A stretch of DNA of 64,000 nucleotides, taken from positions 1,054,001 to 1,118,000 of the forward strand of contig NZ_JAMZEL010000001.1 of the NCBI RefSeq assembly GCF_024158025.1, written 5' to 3'. How positions within the stretch are numbered: the first letter of the stretch is position 1; the number at the start of each line of letters is the position of its first letter. Origin of the DNA: Runella salmonicolor. GTDB taxonomy: Bacteria > Bacteroidota > Bacteroidia > Cytophagales > Spirosomataceae. Shown piece after piece: positions 43,458 to 52,308 of this stretch. The notes beneath the pieces were generated by a model that was not told where the DNA came from, did not search any database, and worked only from the letters and a program-made list of their open reading frames with translations. The position numbers and the translations under genes are program-made.

Positions 43458-45073
43458 TTCATCATTTTATCGCGAGCTGCCTTGAATTCAGAGCCTTTTT
43501 TCCATCCCGGATAAGTGCTTTCGTTGCTGATGCGATGCCCCACTTCGTACAACAGTTTCATGTCTTCGACGATACCCGTCAAATCCCACTTTCCGTCATA
43601 CTCGTCGGTGGGCATGTGGTAGCGGTAGAGATTAAACTGCTCTTTTTGGGCTTTGCCCCAGTCTTCGCCGTGTTGACGGGAAATGACGCCGTTTTCGATG
43701 TACAACGACGGTACGCCTACTTTGGCAAAATTAAAATGGTCGGAACGAAAATACCATCCTCCCGACGGATTGGGCTCCCCGCGCGTGAATCGGTCTTGCT
43801 TTTTGGCCGCGGCCTCAATGTAATCGTCCAAATCTGACTGCCCTTTTCCGACCACAATCACGTCTTTGGTGCGTCCAAAAGGCTGCAAAACGTCCATGTT
43901 GATGTCGGCCACGGTTTTGTCAAGCGGAAAGATGGGATGCGTACAATAATATTCTGACCCCAACAAACCCTGCTCTTCGGCCGTTACAACCATAAACACA
44001 ATCGAGCGGGCGGGTTTCTTTTTGAGTTTAGTAAAAGCCGTCGCTATTTCCAATACCGCCGCCGTACCTGAGGCGTCATCGGCGGCTCCGTTATAAATAG
44101 AATCCCCGTTGATTGGCTCGCCCTTGCCGAGGTGGTCCCAGTGGGCAGTGTACACCACGTACTCGTTGGCGCGGGTTGTTCCTGGCAGCACCGCCATCAC
44201 GTTGTGAGAGGTGGATTTTTTGGTTTCATTGTCGATGGTCAACGAAGTTGTTACGCCCAGCGGCACGGGTTTAAACCCTTTTTTGCTGGCTTCGTGCATT
44301 ACATCGGGCTTAATCCCTGCGAGCTGAAAGAGTTTTTTGGCCGATTCTAGCGTAATCCAACCTTCCATCGCGGCCCGTGAGCGGTTGTCGTCGGCAGCTT
44401 GGAGGTAGAGTTTGGATTTTGACCAGCCGCTTCGCACTACCGACCAGCCATAACTCGCCGGGCCTGTATCGTGAATGATGAGCACGCCAGCCGCGCCTTG
44501 ACGAGCGGCCTCTTCAAATTTGTACGTCCACCGGCCGTAATAGGTCATGGTGTTTCCTTTAAACAGGTTATCGTCTACAATCCCCGGGTCGTTGACCAAC
44601 ACCAATACAGTTTTACCTTTGACGTCCAGCCCAGCGTAGTCGTTCCAACCGTATTCGGGCGCCACAATGCCATAACCCGCAAACACCATTTCGGAGTTTT
44701 CGACCTTTACTTGGTCTTGCACGCGGCGCGTAGCGGCCACAAAATCTGTAAGGTAGTTGAGGGAAATCTCCCCGCTTTTGCCTTTCATGACCAGCGGACC
44801 AGCGGGTTTGGACAAAATATCCACCATAGGCACCTCCTGAAAATAGCTTTTGCCATTGCCGGGTTTCAGGCCCAATTTTTCAAATTCGGTTTTTAAGTAA
44901 TTGATGGTTTTGGTTTCACCAACACTGAATGGCTTGCGACCTTCAAAGGCGTCGGAAGCTAGTACTTGAATATGCTTTGCAAATGCCTTGCCGTCGATGA
45001 GCGCATCGTCGGCGGTGTGGCTTACCAAAAAGACACTGCTCAGGAGGAGGCAGAAAAAAATCAATTTGTTCAT
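43454..45073 (-). CDS. Secreted M28-family zinc aminopeptidase
   Basis: A 539-residue secreted peptidase with signal peptide MNKLIFFCLLLSSVFLVSHT. A PA-domain-like insertion lies near residues 130-250. The M28 zinc ligands are visible: His in 'YTAHWDHLGKG', Asp in 'NGAADDASGTAA', the Glu pair in 'TAEEQGLLGSEYY', Asp in 'DINMDVLQPFG' and His in 'FRSDHFNFAKVG'. It trims N-terminal residues from peptides. Operon with the GH43-DUF1080 gene. Upstream, TATCTTTG with a TTG after a 21-bp spacer forms a good promoter. Confidence 0.9.
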   Translation of the reverse strand: MNKLIFFCLLLSSVFLVSHTADDALIDGKAFAKHIQVLASDAFEGRKPFSVGETKTINYLKTEFEKLGLKPGNGKSYFQEVPMVDILSKPAGPLVMKGKSGEISLNYLTDFVAATRRVQDQVKVENSEMVFAGYGIVAPEYGWNDYAGLDVKGKTVLVLVNDPGIVDDNLFKGNTMTYYGRWTYKFEEAARQGAAGVLIIHDTGPASYGWSVVRSGWSKSKLYLQAADDNRSRAAMEGWITLESAKKLFQLAGIKPDVMHEASKKGFKPVPLGVTTSLTIDNETKKSTSHNVMAVLPGTTRANEYVVYTAHWDHLGKGEPINGDSIYNGAADDASGTAAVLEIATAFTKLKKKPARSIVFMVVTAEEQGLLGSEYYCTHPIFPLDKTVADINMDVLQPFGRTKDVIVVGKGQSDLDDYIEAAAKKQDRFTRGEPNPSGGWYFRSDHFNFAKVGVPSLYIENGVISRQHGEDWGKAQKEQFNLYRYHMPTDEYDGKWDLTGIVEDMKLLYEVGHRISNESTYPGWKKGSEFKAARDKMMK

Positions 45074-45100
45074 GAGATGATTACGGGGTCAGTGAATCAC

Positions 45101-45132
45101 CAAAGATAGGAAGATAGGCTCCATAAATTCAA
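45101..45132 (-). promoter_or_regulatory. Promoter of the M28 peptidase gene
   Basis: Minus strand: TTG (45132-45130), 21-bp spacer, TATCTTTG (45108-45101), 28 bp from the ATG at 45073. No repeat array is present. Confidence 0.55.
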
Positions 45133-45175
45133 GAACGAAAAACGTATCTCCCCAAATCATTTTTTTCATTCACCA

Positions 45176-45219
45176 CAAAAAAGCCCCCTCTCGACACCCA
45201 GAAGGTGACAAGAGGAGGC
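45176..45219 (-). terminator. Rho-independent terminator of the YD-repeat lipoprotein gene
   Basis: On the minus strand a GC-rich imperfect stem of about 16 bp (GCCTCCTCTTGTCACC with its partner ending GAGAGGGGGC) is followed by seven Ts at 45182-45176, 24 bp past the gene's stop. Confidence 0.8.
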
Positions 45220-45242
45220 AATACACTTAAAATCATACTGAA

Positions 45243-46046
45243 TCAATACTCCAATTTCAACGTCCATTCAGCGCCTCCTTGGTTGATGGTGCGCTGGGTA
45301 GGAATCCCTTTGGCGTCGTATTGGTAGCGGAACGTAGTCGATTGTTTAAGACCCGTCGAAGCCGCCGTGCTGATTTGTTTTCCGGGGTTATTTACTTGAA
45401 ATTTCACCCAAGGTACGTACGGGAAAAACGATAGTTGATCGAAGGGGTTGGACGCGCTGTCAAACTCACTGTAATCGAGCGTTTCGTACAAAGAATATTT
45501 ACCTTCCATAAAGAGAAAATAATCTACATGTACGCAATTGCCTTTGGCATCGTAGGTGTACTTCCATTTGGTTTTGGCGGGTGCATCCGACATTTGACGG
45601 TCATCGGGGACAACCTCCTCCCGCTCACTGACCCGGCCTTTGGCATCAAAGAGAAAATACGTGGTGGAAATCAGGCGATTAGAGGCTCGGCTTTCGACCC
45701 GTTCCAACGTGCCATTTGTGTAAAAATAGCGGTGGTCGCTGCCCTGCGAGCGCACCGTGATGAGCTGCCCAGCGGAGTTGTACTCAAAATTGTTTTCGAT
45801 GCGTTTGATTTGACTCGGGTCTGATTGAACATACTGCCATTGCGACACATGTCGGGTAATGCGCCCGCTGCTGTCGTAATCAAATAACTGATAATCAATC
45901 TCTGAAGCGCTCGCCTTGCGCAATTTCAAGGCATTCGTTTCGGTTTCGTCGGGAGGCTTGGGAAGGTCATCATTGTTTTTGCAGGCAGTCATCATCAACG
46001 CTACCGCAACGACCCATGTCGTCATTTTTAACAAGTGTGTTTTCAT
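45243..46046 (-). CDS. Lipoprotein with YD/RHS-like repeats
   Basis: A 267-residue lipoprotein with lipobox 'LMMTACKNN'. The mature protein has at least five strands of the RHS/YD type: 'YDSSGRITRHVS', 'YNSAGQLITVRS', 'FDAKGRVSEREE', 'YDAKGNCVHVDY' and 'YDAKGIPTQRTI'. This pattern forms beta-shells in RHS proteins but single lipoproteins of this length are common in Bacteroidota with unknown role. A strong terminator follows. Monocistronic. Confidence 0.8.
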   Translation of the reverse strand: MKTHLLKMTTWVVAVALMMTACKNNDDLPKPPDETETNALKLRKASASEIDYQLFDYDSSGRITRHVSQWQYVQSDPSQIKRIENNFEYNSAGQLITVRSQGSDHRYFYTNGTLERVESRASNRLISTTYFLFDAKGRVSEREEVVPDDRQMSDAPAKTKWKYTYDAKGNCVHVDYFLFMEGKYSLYETLDYSEFDSASNPFDQLSFFPYVPWVKFQVNNPGKQISTAASTGLKQSTTFRYQYDAKGIPTQRTINQGGAEWTLKLEY

Positions 46047-46290
46047 AAAAAAGTGGCTGTTTCTAATAAAACGGATACTGAATTCTGACCCAAAACTGCT
46101 TTATTTATCATTAAATTACGCAACCATCCCTCTTGAATTGTGGGAAATCATTGATGAAATGTCGAAAAAAGTAGCTATTCTGTACAACAATGCGCTCAAA
46201 CGAAAACACTAATTTTGCAGCAAATAGCCAACGCTCATTAGCACCTTTTCAGCATCATTTTTTATCTTAAACCCATAATTGCTATCTGTT

Positions 46291-46629
46291 ATGAATTTAA
46301 CCAAGATTTTGATTGCTACCTTCCTGTTTCTTCTAGGCTCTTTTGGCCATTGGTACATCATGTATTGGCAGTTCAAATCTCCCAAATGGATTTCCTCCAT
46401 TTATCCTTATTTGCTGGCGATTGCCTGTACGTGGCTGTGGATCAAAGCCTCAGAGTACGGCGTAAAAGGCTTTAACGGCTCCATGTGGTCCAATCGGTTT
46501 TTGTTTTTCGTAACGGGCGTTTTTGTGGGCTCTTTCCTGTACCCGATTCATTTTGGGCAAACATTCACCCTAAAAGTCGCCATTCAGCTTTTATTGGCAT
46601 TGGCCATTATTGTCGTTTCTATTCTTTAA
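46291..46629 (+). CDS. Small four-helix membrane protein
   Basis: A 112-residue hydrophobic protein with about four membrane helices: 'ILIATFLFLLGSFGHWYIMY', 'YLLAIACTWLWIKAS', 'FLFFVTGVFVGSFLYP' and 'AIQLLLALAIIVVSIL'. It resembles small DMT-like (DUF486-like) proteins in size, but the assignment is weak. I start at ATG 46291 (MNLTKIL) because the upstream in-frame codon gives a poor N-terminus. The next gene, 47 bp downstream, has its own promoter-like TAACTTTG at 46655. Confidence 0.65.
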   Translation: MNLTKILIATFLFLLGSFGHWYIMYWQFKSPKWISSIYPYLLAIACTWLWIKASEYGVKGFNGSMWSNRFLFFVTGVFVGSFLYPIHFGQTFTLKVAIQLLLALAIIVVSIL

Positions 46630-46676
46630 ACCACAATTAAGCTTTTGATATATTTAACTTTGAACCAAAAACAACC

Positions 46677-47075
46677 ATGAAACGCACCTCCATTTCGCTG
46701 CTATCTTTCTCTCTATCAGTTCTTTTTCTGTTTTCTTGCGGCGGTGATGCTGCCGAACTGGAACGCCTGCAAAAAGAAAATCTTGACCTAAAAGCGCAGT
46801 TGCAAAAACTGAACGCTCTTCAGTCGGCCAAGAAAGTACGGTACATTCTCAAAATTCGGTTGAAGCAGGCAAATTTTTCGCTTAGTATCAAAAAACACAT
46901 CAAAAACGCCGTGAATGCCATTGATTTTGAGCTTCCCGTCGATAAGGATTTCTACGACAGCGTATCGAAAGGCACCGAAATTGTGGACAAATTTCGCTTT
47001 GGCTCTTTCGTACTATACGGCAGTTTCGGCGACTGGGAAATGACCGTCAAAGACAAAGAAATTAGAGAAATGTAG
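46677..47075 (+). CDS. Small coiled-coil lipoprotein
   Basis: A 132-residue lipoprotein with lipobox 'LFLFSC' (Cys near residue 21), a short coiled coil ('ELERLQKENLDLKAQLQKLN') and a basic/mixed C-terminal domain ('YILKIRLKQANFSLSIKKHI'). I do not recognise the C-terminal domain. A TAACTTTG -7-like box lies at 46655-46662 without a clear TTG. Confidence 0.7.
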   Translation: MKRTSISLLSFSLSVLFLFSCGGDAAELERLQKENLDLKAQLQKLNALQSAKKVRYILKIRLKQANFSLSIKKHIKNAVNAIDFELPVDKDFYDSVSKGTEIVDKFRFGSFVLYGSFGDWEMTVKDKEIREM

Positions 47076-47156
47076 CAGATTTGGGTGGTAATCAATAGTA
47101 AAAAAAGCCGCAAATGGAGTTATAGGATGTAGATACCTAAACCTACAACCTGACAC

Positions 47157-48266
47157 ATGAATTCAGCTTCTTCTTCAAGCCGCCTAGCCTCACTCGATGC
47201 TCTACGCGGCTTTGATATGCTCATGATTTCTGGCGGCGGTGCCTTTCTTTCTTTGATGGGCGGCAAAACCAACATTGGTTTTATTGATGCCATTGCAGCG
47301 CAATTTCACCACCCCGATTGGGACGGATTTACCTTCTATGATTTTATCTTTCCGCTGTTTTTGTTCATGGCGGGCGTGTCCCTTTCCATCAGTCTCAAAA
47401 ACGGCGTCGCCAAAGGCATTCCCCAATCCAAACTCTTGGAAAAGGTATTTAAGCGAATGCTCATTTTGTTTTTTCTGGGAATATTAGACAAAAATGCCCC
47501 CGTTGATTTTTTTGACCCCGCCCATATTCGCTACGGAACGGTGCTCGGGCGCATCGGGATTGCCACTTTTTTGGTAGCTATTTTGTACCTTAACACTGGC
47601 TGGAAAACGCACCTTATCGTCGCATTCTCCATTCTTGGGCTATATTACGCAGCATTGATGCTGATTTCGGTTGGTGATTACGGCGGTGGCGACCTTACCT
47701 TTGAGGGCAATTTGGTGGGGTGGATTGACCGCTCTTTCATGCCCGGACGCCTCAAGCAAACCACCTACGACGAGCTAGCTATGACCACCCAACTCTCGGC
47801 TACCTGCCTGACTATTTTCGGCAGTTTGGCGGGCAAAGTACTATTGGACAAAACCACCGCCAACATCAAATTGATTCGGCTCATTGGCATGGGTGCCATC
47901 GGCATCGCGGCGGGCTTGGCGTGGGCTACGGTTTTTCCACTCAATAAACACCTGTGGTCTAGCTCCTTTATTCTGCTCACGGCCGGCATGGCTTGTCTGT
48001 TGGTCGCCCTTTTTTATGGAGTAATGGACGTGTTAAAATTTACCAAATGGGCCTTTTTCTTCAAAGTTATTGGCATGAACTCGTTGGTGATTTACATGGC
48101 CTGTCGCTTCGTCAATTTCGGAGAGTCGTCTCGGCTGCTTTTTGCGGGATTGTACGGCTACGCGCCCGAAAAATGGCACGAAGTATTCAACGCCCTAGGC
48201 GGGCTGATCTTGGTGTGGCTGGTGCTGTACGTGATGTATCGCCACAAGATTTTTGTGAAGGTGTAA
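47157..48266 (+). CDS. HGSNAT-like/DUF5009 membrane acyltransferase
   Basis: A 369-residue polytopic membrane protein with the opening 'RLASLDALRGFDMLMISGGG', 'YDFIFPLFLFMAGVSLSIS' and a later 'MNSLVIYMACRFVNFG', matching the heparan-alpha-glucosaminide N-acetyltransferase (HGSNAT)/DUF5009 family. Family members are thought to acetylate glycosyl substrates across the membrane, using conserved His and Arg residues. The 'SLDALRGF' start is typical. Substrate unknown. It converges with the enolase-superfamily gene over a palindromic repeat at 48296. Confidence 0.85.
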   Translation: MNSASSSSRLASLDALRGFDMLMISGGGAFLSLMGGKTNIGFIDAIAAQFHHPDWDGFTFYDFIFPLFLFMAGVSLSISLKNGVAKGIPQSKLLEKVFKRMLILFFLGILDKNAPVDFFDPAHIRYGTVLGRIGIATFLVAILYLNTGWKTHLIVAFSILGLYYAALMLISVGDYGGGDLTFEGNLVGWIDRSFMPGRLKQTTYDELAMTTQLSATCLTIFGSLAGKVLLDKTTANIKLIRLIGMGAIGIAAGLAWATVFPLNKHLWSSSFILLTAGMACLLVALFYGVMDVLKFTKWAFFFKVIGMNSLVIYMACRFVNFGESSRLLFAGLYGYAPEKWHEVFNALGGLILVWLVLYVMYRHKIFVKV

Positions 48267-48295
48267 CGCGTATGTAAGTACTAAGACAATATTAA

Positions 48296-48371
48296 TCACG
48301 CAGAGACGCAAAGTGGCAAAGGGAATAGGTTATTGATAATAAACACTTTGCAGCTTTGCGCCTTAGCGTGA
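48296..48371. repeat. Imperfect palindromic repeat between convergent genes
   Basis: Arms 48296-48321 (TCACGCAGAGACGCAAAGTG and onward) and 48346-48371 pair at about 21 of 26 positions. The 'acgc.aagacgcaaag' word is a common dispersed palindromic element in bacterial genomes. It may also act as a bidirectional terminator. Confidence 0.75.
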
Positions 48372-48413
48372 ATCTTAAATTTATCGTGCCTTGATACTTA
48401 AGATAAAGTTTAT

Positions 48414-49802
48414 TTATCTCGGAAATAACCCTTCATAATGCGCGGAAGGCTCAAAAATACCCGCGCTTTGGGCGTAGAACGACGCATCGGTTGGGTAGAC
48501 GCCCTTTACCGTTTTTGTCCACGTGCCGCTGGCTTTGGGGTGATAACTCATAAGTCGGTCCCAGTTTTTGTAATATTGATGTCCGTTGGTTTCCTGTAGG
48601 CCAATCGACATATTGGGAAACGGCGGCAGCCGCGCCGCCACGGATTTGTTCCAATCCACCAGAATCGGGCTCACCGTGAGGTCGGCGCAGAAGCAGGGGA
48701 TGTTCTTTTCGTAGGCAAGCTGCGCAATCTTCATGGTCATGCTTAGGGTTTTGGCGATGGCCTTGACCGCAATGGCCGAATACCCCTGCTCAATGCGCCG
48801 AGCGGCATCTTCGACGGTGTGGGCGCTTTCGTCGGCAGCAATGCGTACCCCAAAATCTCCGACATAGACCTCATTGTCTTCGGCAAATGGCTCTTCGACC
48901 ACGGCAATTTGGTCAAATGCACCGATTTTTTTAGCATGGTCCAAGAACCGCAGTAGCGTGTCTTTGTGCTCGTAGCGGCCGTTGGCGTCGAAATAGTACG
49001 GAATTTTACCACTTTTGGTGTAGGGCGTTTCGTAATGCCCGATGGTCTTGTGCAGGGCGGTCAAAAATGCGAGGTCTTTTTCCAGCATTTCTTTCTGCGT
49101 ACCCGCCGCCCCCGTTTTGAGTTTGAGAATAAAATAGCCTTCATCGGCGGCGGTTTTGATGCGCTCCGTGGTGGTCCCGACGCTAAACGACGGAATGCTC
49201 GCCACCTTTTCGTGCCGATAAGACAGCCCTGGCCGATACGCCGTCGGAATCATTTCATCAAAGGTTTTCATGTTGTTCTCGTGAGCGTACAGCAACCACG
49301 CTGCATTGTCCACACACACCAAGGCATTGAGGGCGAATGTTTTGCGCAGATCGGCCACGCCCGTGATTTTTTTGCCGTAGTCCAGCACTTCGGGCAAAAC
49401 CTGCTCCATCAAATCGACGGGATTGGTAAAGGAGGTGCCTTTGATGATCTGCAGTGCGCGTTCGCTCATGGCGTACATGAGGGCATTGCCGGCGCTTTCG
49501 GAATGGCCCGCCGCCACCCGCGCATCCGACCACAGCACGCCCTGTGTGCCCAAACCGATCTTCCGAACCCCCGACTCGGATTCTATCATGGCCACGGCCT
49601 GCCAACTATCGGTGATGGCGCCGCCCTTAAAACGGTAGGCGTTCAAGGGTTCGCGTTCAAAATTGGCATCAACGTTTTTGATTTTAATCAATTTTTCGAG
49701 GGTTTCGGCAAAAGTTGGTTCCGCCAAACCCAATGCCGCCACGCTGCCCGTATACTTCATAAATTCTCGCCGATTAAGGAATTGATTTTTGAAAAAGTCC
49801 AT
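48414..49802 (-). CDS. Enolase-superfamily (mandelate racemase/MLE) enzyme, Tat-exported
   Basis: A 462-residue member of the mandelate racemase/muconate-lactonizing group. Visible elements include K-x-K 'FILKLKTGAAG', a metal Asp in 'YYFDANGRY', Glu in 'VVEEPFAEDN', 'IAADESAHT', and Lys in 'IAVKAIAKT', which together bind Mg and form the enolate from a carboxylate. The N-terminus 'NRREFMKYTGSVAALGLAEP' is a Tat-type signal, so it is exported, unusual for this superfamily. Specificity is unclear. It follows a cytochrome c/dehydrogenase gene by 4 bp and likely shares its transcript. Confidence 0.82.
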   Translation of the reverse strand: MDFFKNQFLNRREFMKYTGSVAALGLAEPTFAETLEKLIKIKNVDANFEREPLNAYRFKGGAITDSWQAVAMIESESGVRKIGLGTQGVLWSDARVAAGHSESAGNALMYAMSERALQIIKGTSFTNPVDLMEQVLPEVLDYGKKITGVADLRKTFALNALVCVDNAAWLLYAHENNMKTFDEMIPTAYRPGLSYRHEKVASIPSFSVGTTTERIKTAADEGYFILKLKTGAAGTQKEMLEKDLAFLTALHKTIGHYETPYTKSGKIPYYFDANGRYEHKDTLLRFLDHAKKIGAFDQIAVVEEPFAEDNEVYVGDFGVRIAADESAHTVEDAARRIEQGYSAIAVKAIAKTLSMTMKIAQLAYEKNIPCFCADLTVSPILVDWNKSVAARLPPFPNMSIGLQETNGHQYYKNWDRLMSYHPKASGTWTKTVKGVYPTDASFYAQSAGIFEPSAHYEGLFPR

Positions 49803-49806
49803 GAGA

Positions 49807-52137
49807 TTAGTTCGGAATATTGTTTAAAGTATACCACGCTTCCGACGACCAAAGGGATTGTCCGCGGTGGCTTTTGAGCGTATCTGGCAAGCGAAAATAA
49901 ACGACGTGCTCTTTTTTTAGATTCGGAATTTCGAGAAAAACCCGCGTTCTATCTTCCGAAATGCTGAGTTTCTGTACATTCATCGCGGTCAGGTCCATTT
50001 TGGGGCCGCCGTAGTTTTTGGTCGGCAGGTACCACCATTGATGGATCAGAAAATCAGCCGGGCGCAATTTTTGTCCTTCTTTGAGTGGCTCCGTAAATTC
50101 AATTTCAAAGCCCTGGGGCTTAGCACGCACGGCCAGCATTTCAAAGGTACTTTTGCCGTTGTATTTTATTTTTTGTAACCCCCGTACGCGGTCTTTCCAA
50201 CTCCAGCCGCCGCCTGCCATACCTACTTCTCCCACATACAACGCGCCATCTGGCCCCCAGCGCAGCCGATTGACGCCCGCTTCAAATCCCTGCGAGAACC
50301 GAAAGACAGCGCCTTGGTATTCACCGTTTATCTTTTCCAAAAAATCACGTTGAATACCGCCGTGGGTCACGTCGCCGTGCAGCATTTGGCCTTTGTAAGG
50401 GCCGTCTTTTATCAAAACGGGCTCAGAAGGAGAATTCCCGATTTCATCCTCGGGCAACCAAATCGCGGGCGCAGCCATCGGTGGGGCGGGCTCGTCGCTG
50501 AGCCAGCCCCACGCCATGCCGTGGTACTCTCCTTTTTTGACGTGAATAAATTTATTGCCGGGCAGCCATTGCCCTTGATTATCAGTCACAAACAACTCAT
50601 TATCAACCCCTAACCCGATACCATTGGGCGTGCGCAGGCCATAATTGACGGACTCAAAACTACCATCGGGCGCAATTTTGATGGTGCGGCCTCGGTCGGG
50701 CAGTTGCTTTTCGTAGGGTTTGAGGCGCATCGCCATCGAGAGCGTGACGTAGAAATACCCCTCTTTGTAGACCAATCCAAAAGCAAATTCGTGAAAATCG
50801 GCAGTAACGCCCCAACTGTTGCACACTACGCGGTATTCATCAATAATTTCATCGCCGTCAGTATCAATCAGTTTCGTTAATTCATGTTTTTGCAAGACGT
50901 AGATTTCACCATTAACCACCTCAATACCAAGCGGTTCAGCCAAGCCAGACGCAATGCGTTTGACGGTGATTTTGTTGGTATCTCCCGTGGCAACATTGTC
51001 CAATACATACACACCGCCGACTTCGTCCCACGTGGTAACCAAAAGCCGCCCGTCGGGTTTGAATGCCAACGCTCCCACTCGGGGTTTGAAGTTTTTGGTG
51101 TGCAGCGTTTGCAGATCATAGCTTGGATGAACTTTATCGAGCGGTGCCCCAAACCCCGGTGAATTTGTGCGTTGCACTGCCGGTTCTTTTTTTGGTTGGT
51201 TCACTGGTTTTTGGATAACGGCCTCTTTGGGTTTGAGCGTAAAAATATAACTAACCATGGCCGTCAGGTCATTTTCGGTCAGTAAGGCGTGCGAATTCAT
51301 GACGCCAGTGCCCCATACGCCCGTGCCGCCTTCCCTAATTTTATTTACCAACAAATCCACCGATTTCTTGTTGTTAGGATAGCGTTGCGCCACGCGCTGA
51401 AACGCCGGCCCCACTTCGTTTTCATCCACTTTATGACACACAAAACAATCGCTTTTGTCCATCAGCGCCCGTCCCGGATGAACGGCTTTGGCAACAGGTG
51501 CCGGCGGAAACTGCTCGGGCAAGGGTTCAAAATAAGCGCTTAGGTAAGTAGTGTTATTGGAATGTAAAGCCCTTATTCCCTCGGATGTTTGTACAGAAAC
51601 GGCAACTCCTTCCGGAACATTTGACGTGGTAAACATTCTTTCCAAGCCAGGCTTCCCAGCCGTATTGCGCACAAATTCGGGGCGCTCCGTTACGAGAACG
51701 GTGTCTTTGGAAGAAAGCACTAACGCAAAATGAAGGTAAATCTGTTGATTTCTGAACGCATAACCTTTGTACAGTACGCGCGCCGGCTCGTCCTTACCAC
51801 TGATGCTTACACGCCACGGCGACGCGGGCAGGCTGTCGCACAGGTAGGCGGTGCCCCATGAGCCTGGCTGAATGTCTTTTTTGTTGGTATAAGCCGCCCC
51901 TTCCAGCGTGATCCCGCCTTTCCAAACTTTGTACAATTTCCCTTTGGCCAAGTCGTAGGCTGCGTAACATTCTTTATCCAAAGCCAAAGTCAACATCCGG
52001 GGCTTTTTGTCAAGCACCGAGCGTATCGCCCATACATCCAACGGCCGTAGAATGTCTTCTTTGCCCGAAGGGAAACCTGCCGCAAAAACAACCACCGTCG
52101 CGGCCAATAAGGCCAAATTTCGTAACCGTATCGTCAT
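49807..52137 (-). CDS. Cytochrome c and sugar-dehydrogenase-like propeller protein
   Basis: A 776-residue secreted protein. Signal peptide MTIRLRNLALLAATVVVFAA. An N-terminal unassigned domain (about 30-210) precedes a monohaem cytochrome c domain with CxxCH in 'CFVCHKVDENEVGPAF' (around residue 230), then a propeller of the PQQ/glucose-sorbosone dehydrogenase-like type (about 330-680, with 'RVGALAFKPDGRLLVTTWDE', 'GLRTPNGIGLGVDNELFVTD' and 'NRLRWGPDGALYVGEVG') and a C-terminal beta domain. It may oxidise sugars or alcohols and pass electrons to the haem. Gene spacing to the enolase-superfamily gene is 4 bp. Confidence 0.85.
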   Translation of the reverse strand: MTIRLRNLALLAATVVVFAAGFPSGKEDILRPLDVWAIRSVLDKKPRMLTLALDKECYAAYDLAKGKLYKVWKGGITLEGAAYTNKKDIQPGSWGTAYLCDSLPASPWRVSISGKDEPARVLYKGYAFRNQQIYLHFALVLSSKDTVLVTERPEFVRNTAGKPGLERMFTTSNVPEGVAVSVQTSEGIRALHSNNTTYLSAYFEPLPEQFPPAPVAKAVHPGRALMDKSDCFVCHKVDENEVGPAFQRVAQRYPNNKKSVDLLVNKIREGGTGVWGTGVMNSHALLTENDLTAMVSYIFTLKPKEAVIQKPVNQPKKEPAVQRTNSPGFGAPLDKVHPSYDLQTLHTKNFKPRVGALAFKPDGRLLVTTWDEVGGVYVLDNVATGDTNKITVKRIASGLAEPLGIEVVNGEIYVLQKHELTKLIDTDGDEIIDEYRVVCNSWGVTADFHEFAFGLVYKEGYFYVTLSMAMRLKPYEKQLPDRGRTIKIAPDGSFESVNYGLRTPNGIGLGVDNELFVTDNQGQWLPGNKFIHVKKGEYHGMAWGWLSDEPAPPMAAPAIWLPEDEIGNSPSEPVLIKDGPYKGQMLHGDVTHGGIQRDFLEKINGEYQGAVFRFSQGFEAGVNRLRWGPDGALYVGEVGMAGGGWSWKDRVRGLQKIKYNGKSTFEMLAVRAKPQGFEIEFTEPLKEGQKLRPADFLIHQWWYLPTKNYGGPKMDLTAMNVQKLSISEDRTRVFLEIPNLKKEHVVYFRLPDTLKSHRGQSLWSSEAWYTLNNIPN

Positions 52138-52265
52138 AACCTTCCACCCGGGGATTGGAGTTTTTTTCTGGGTTAAGAAGGTGTTTTGGGCATTTATTTA
52201 CTCTCCATGCTAAAGCGTGGAGTTAAGGAAGAAGGGCAGGCAACACGGGTCTGCATCCCAATGAC

Positions 52266-52296
52266 AAAAAAAGAGGGTGGTGAAAACACCACCCTC
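52266..52296 (-). terminator. Rho-independent terminator of the helicase gene
   Basis: Perfect 10-bp stem (GAGGGTGGTG 52273-52282, CACCACCCTC 52287-52296) with a 4-base loop, followed by seven Ts on the minus strand at 52272-52266, 12 bp beyond the helicase stop. Confidence 0.9.
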
Positions 52297-52308
52297 GGCA
52301 ATTGAAGT

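Noticed and set aside
48296..48371. Palindromic repeat as a novel mobile element
   Set aside because: The GCAAAG-type palindrome is a common dispersed element; its placement between convergent genes fits a terminator.
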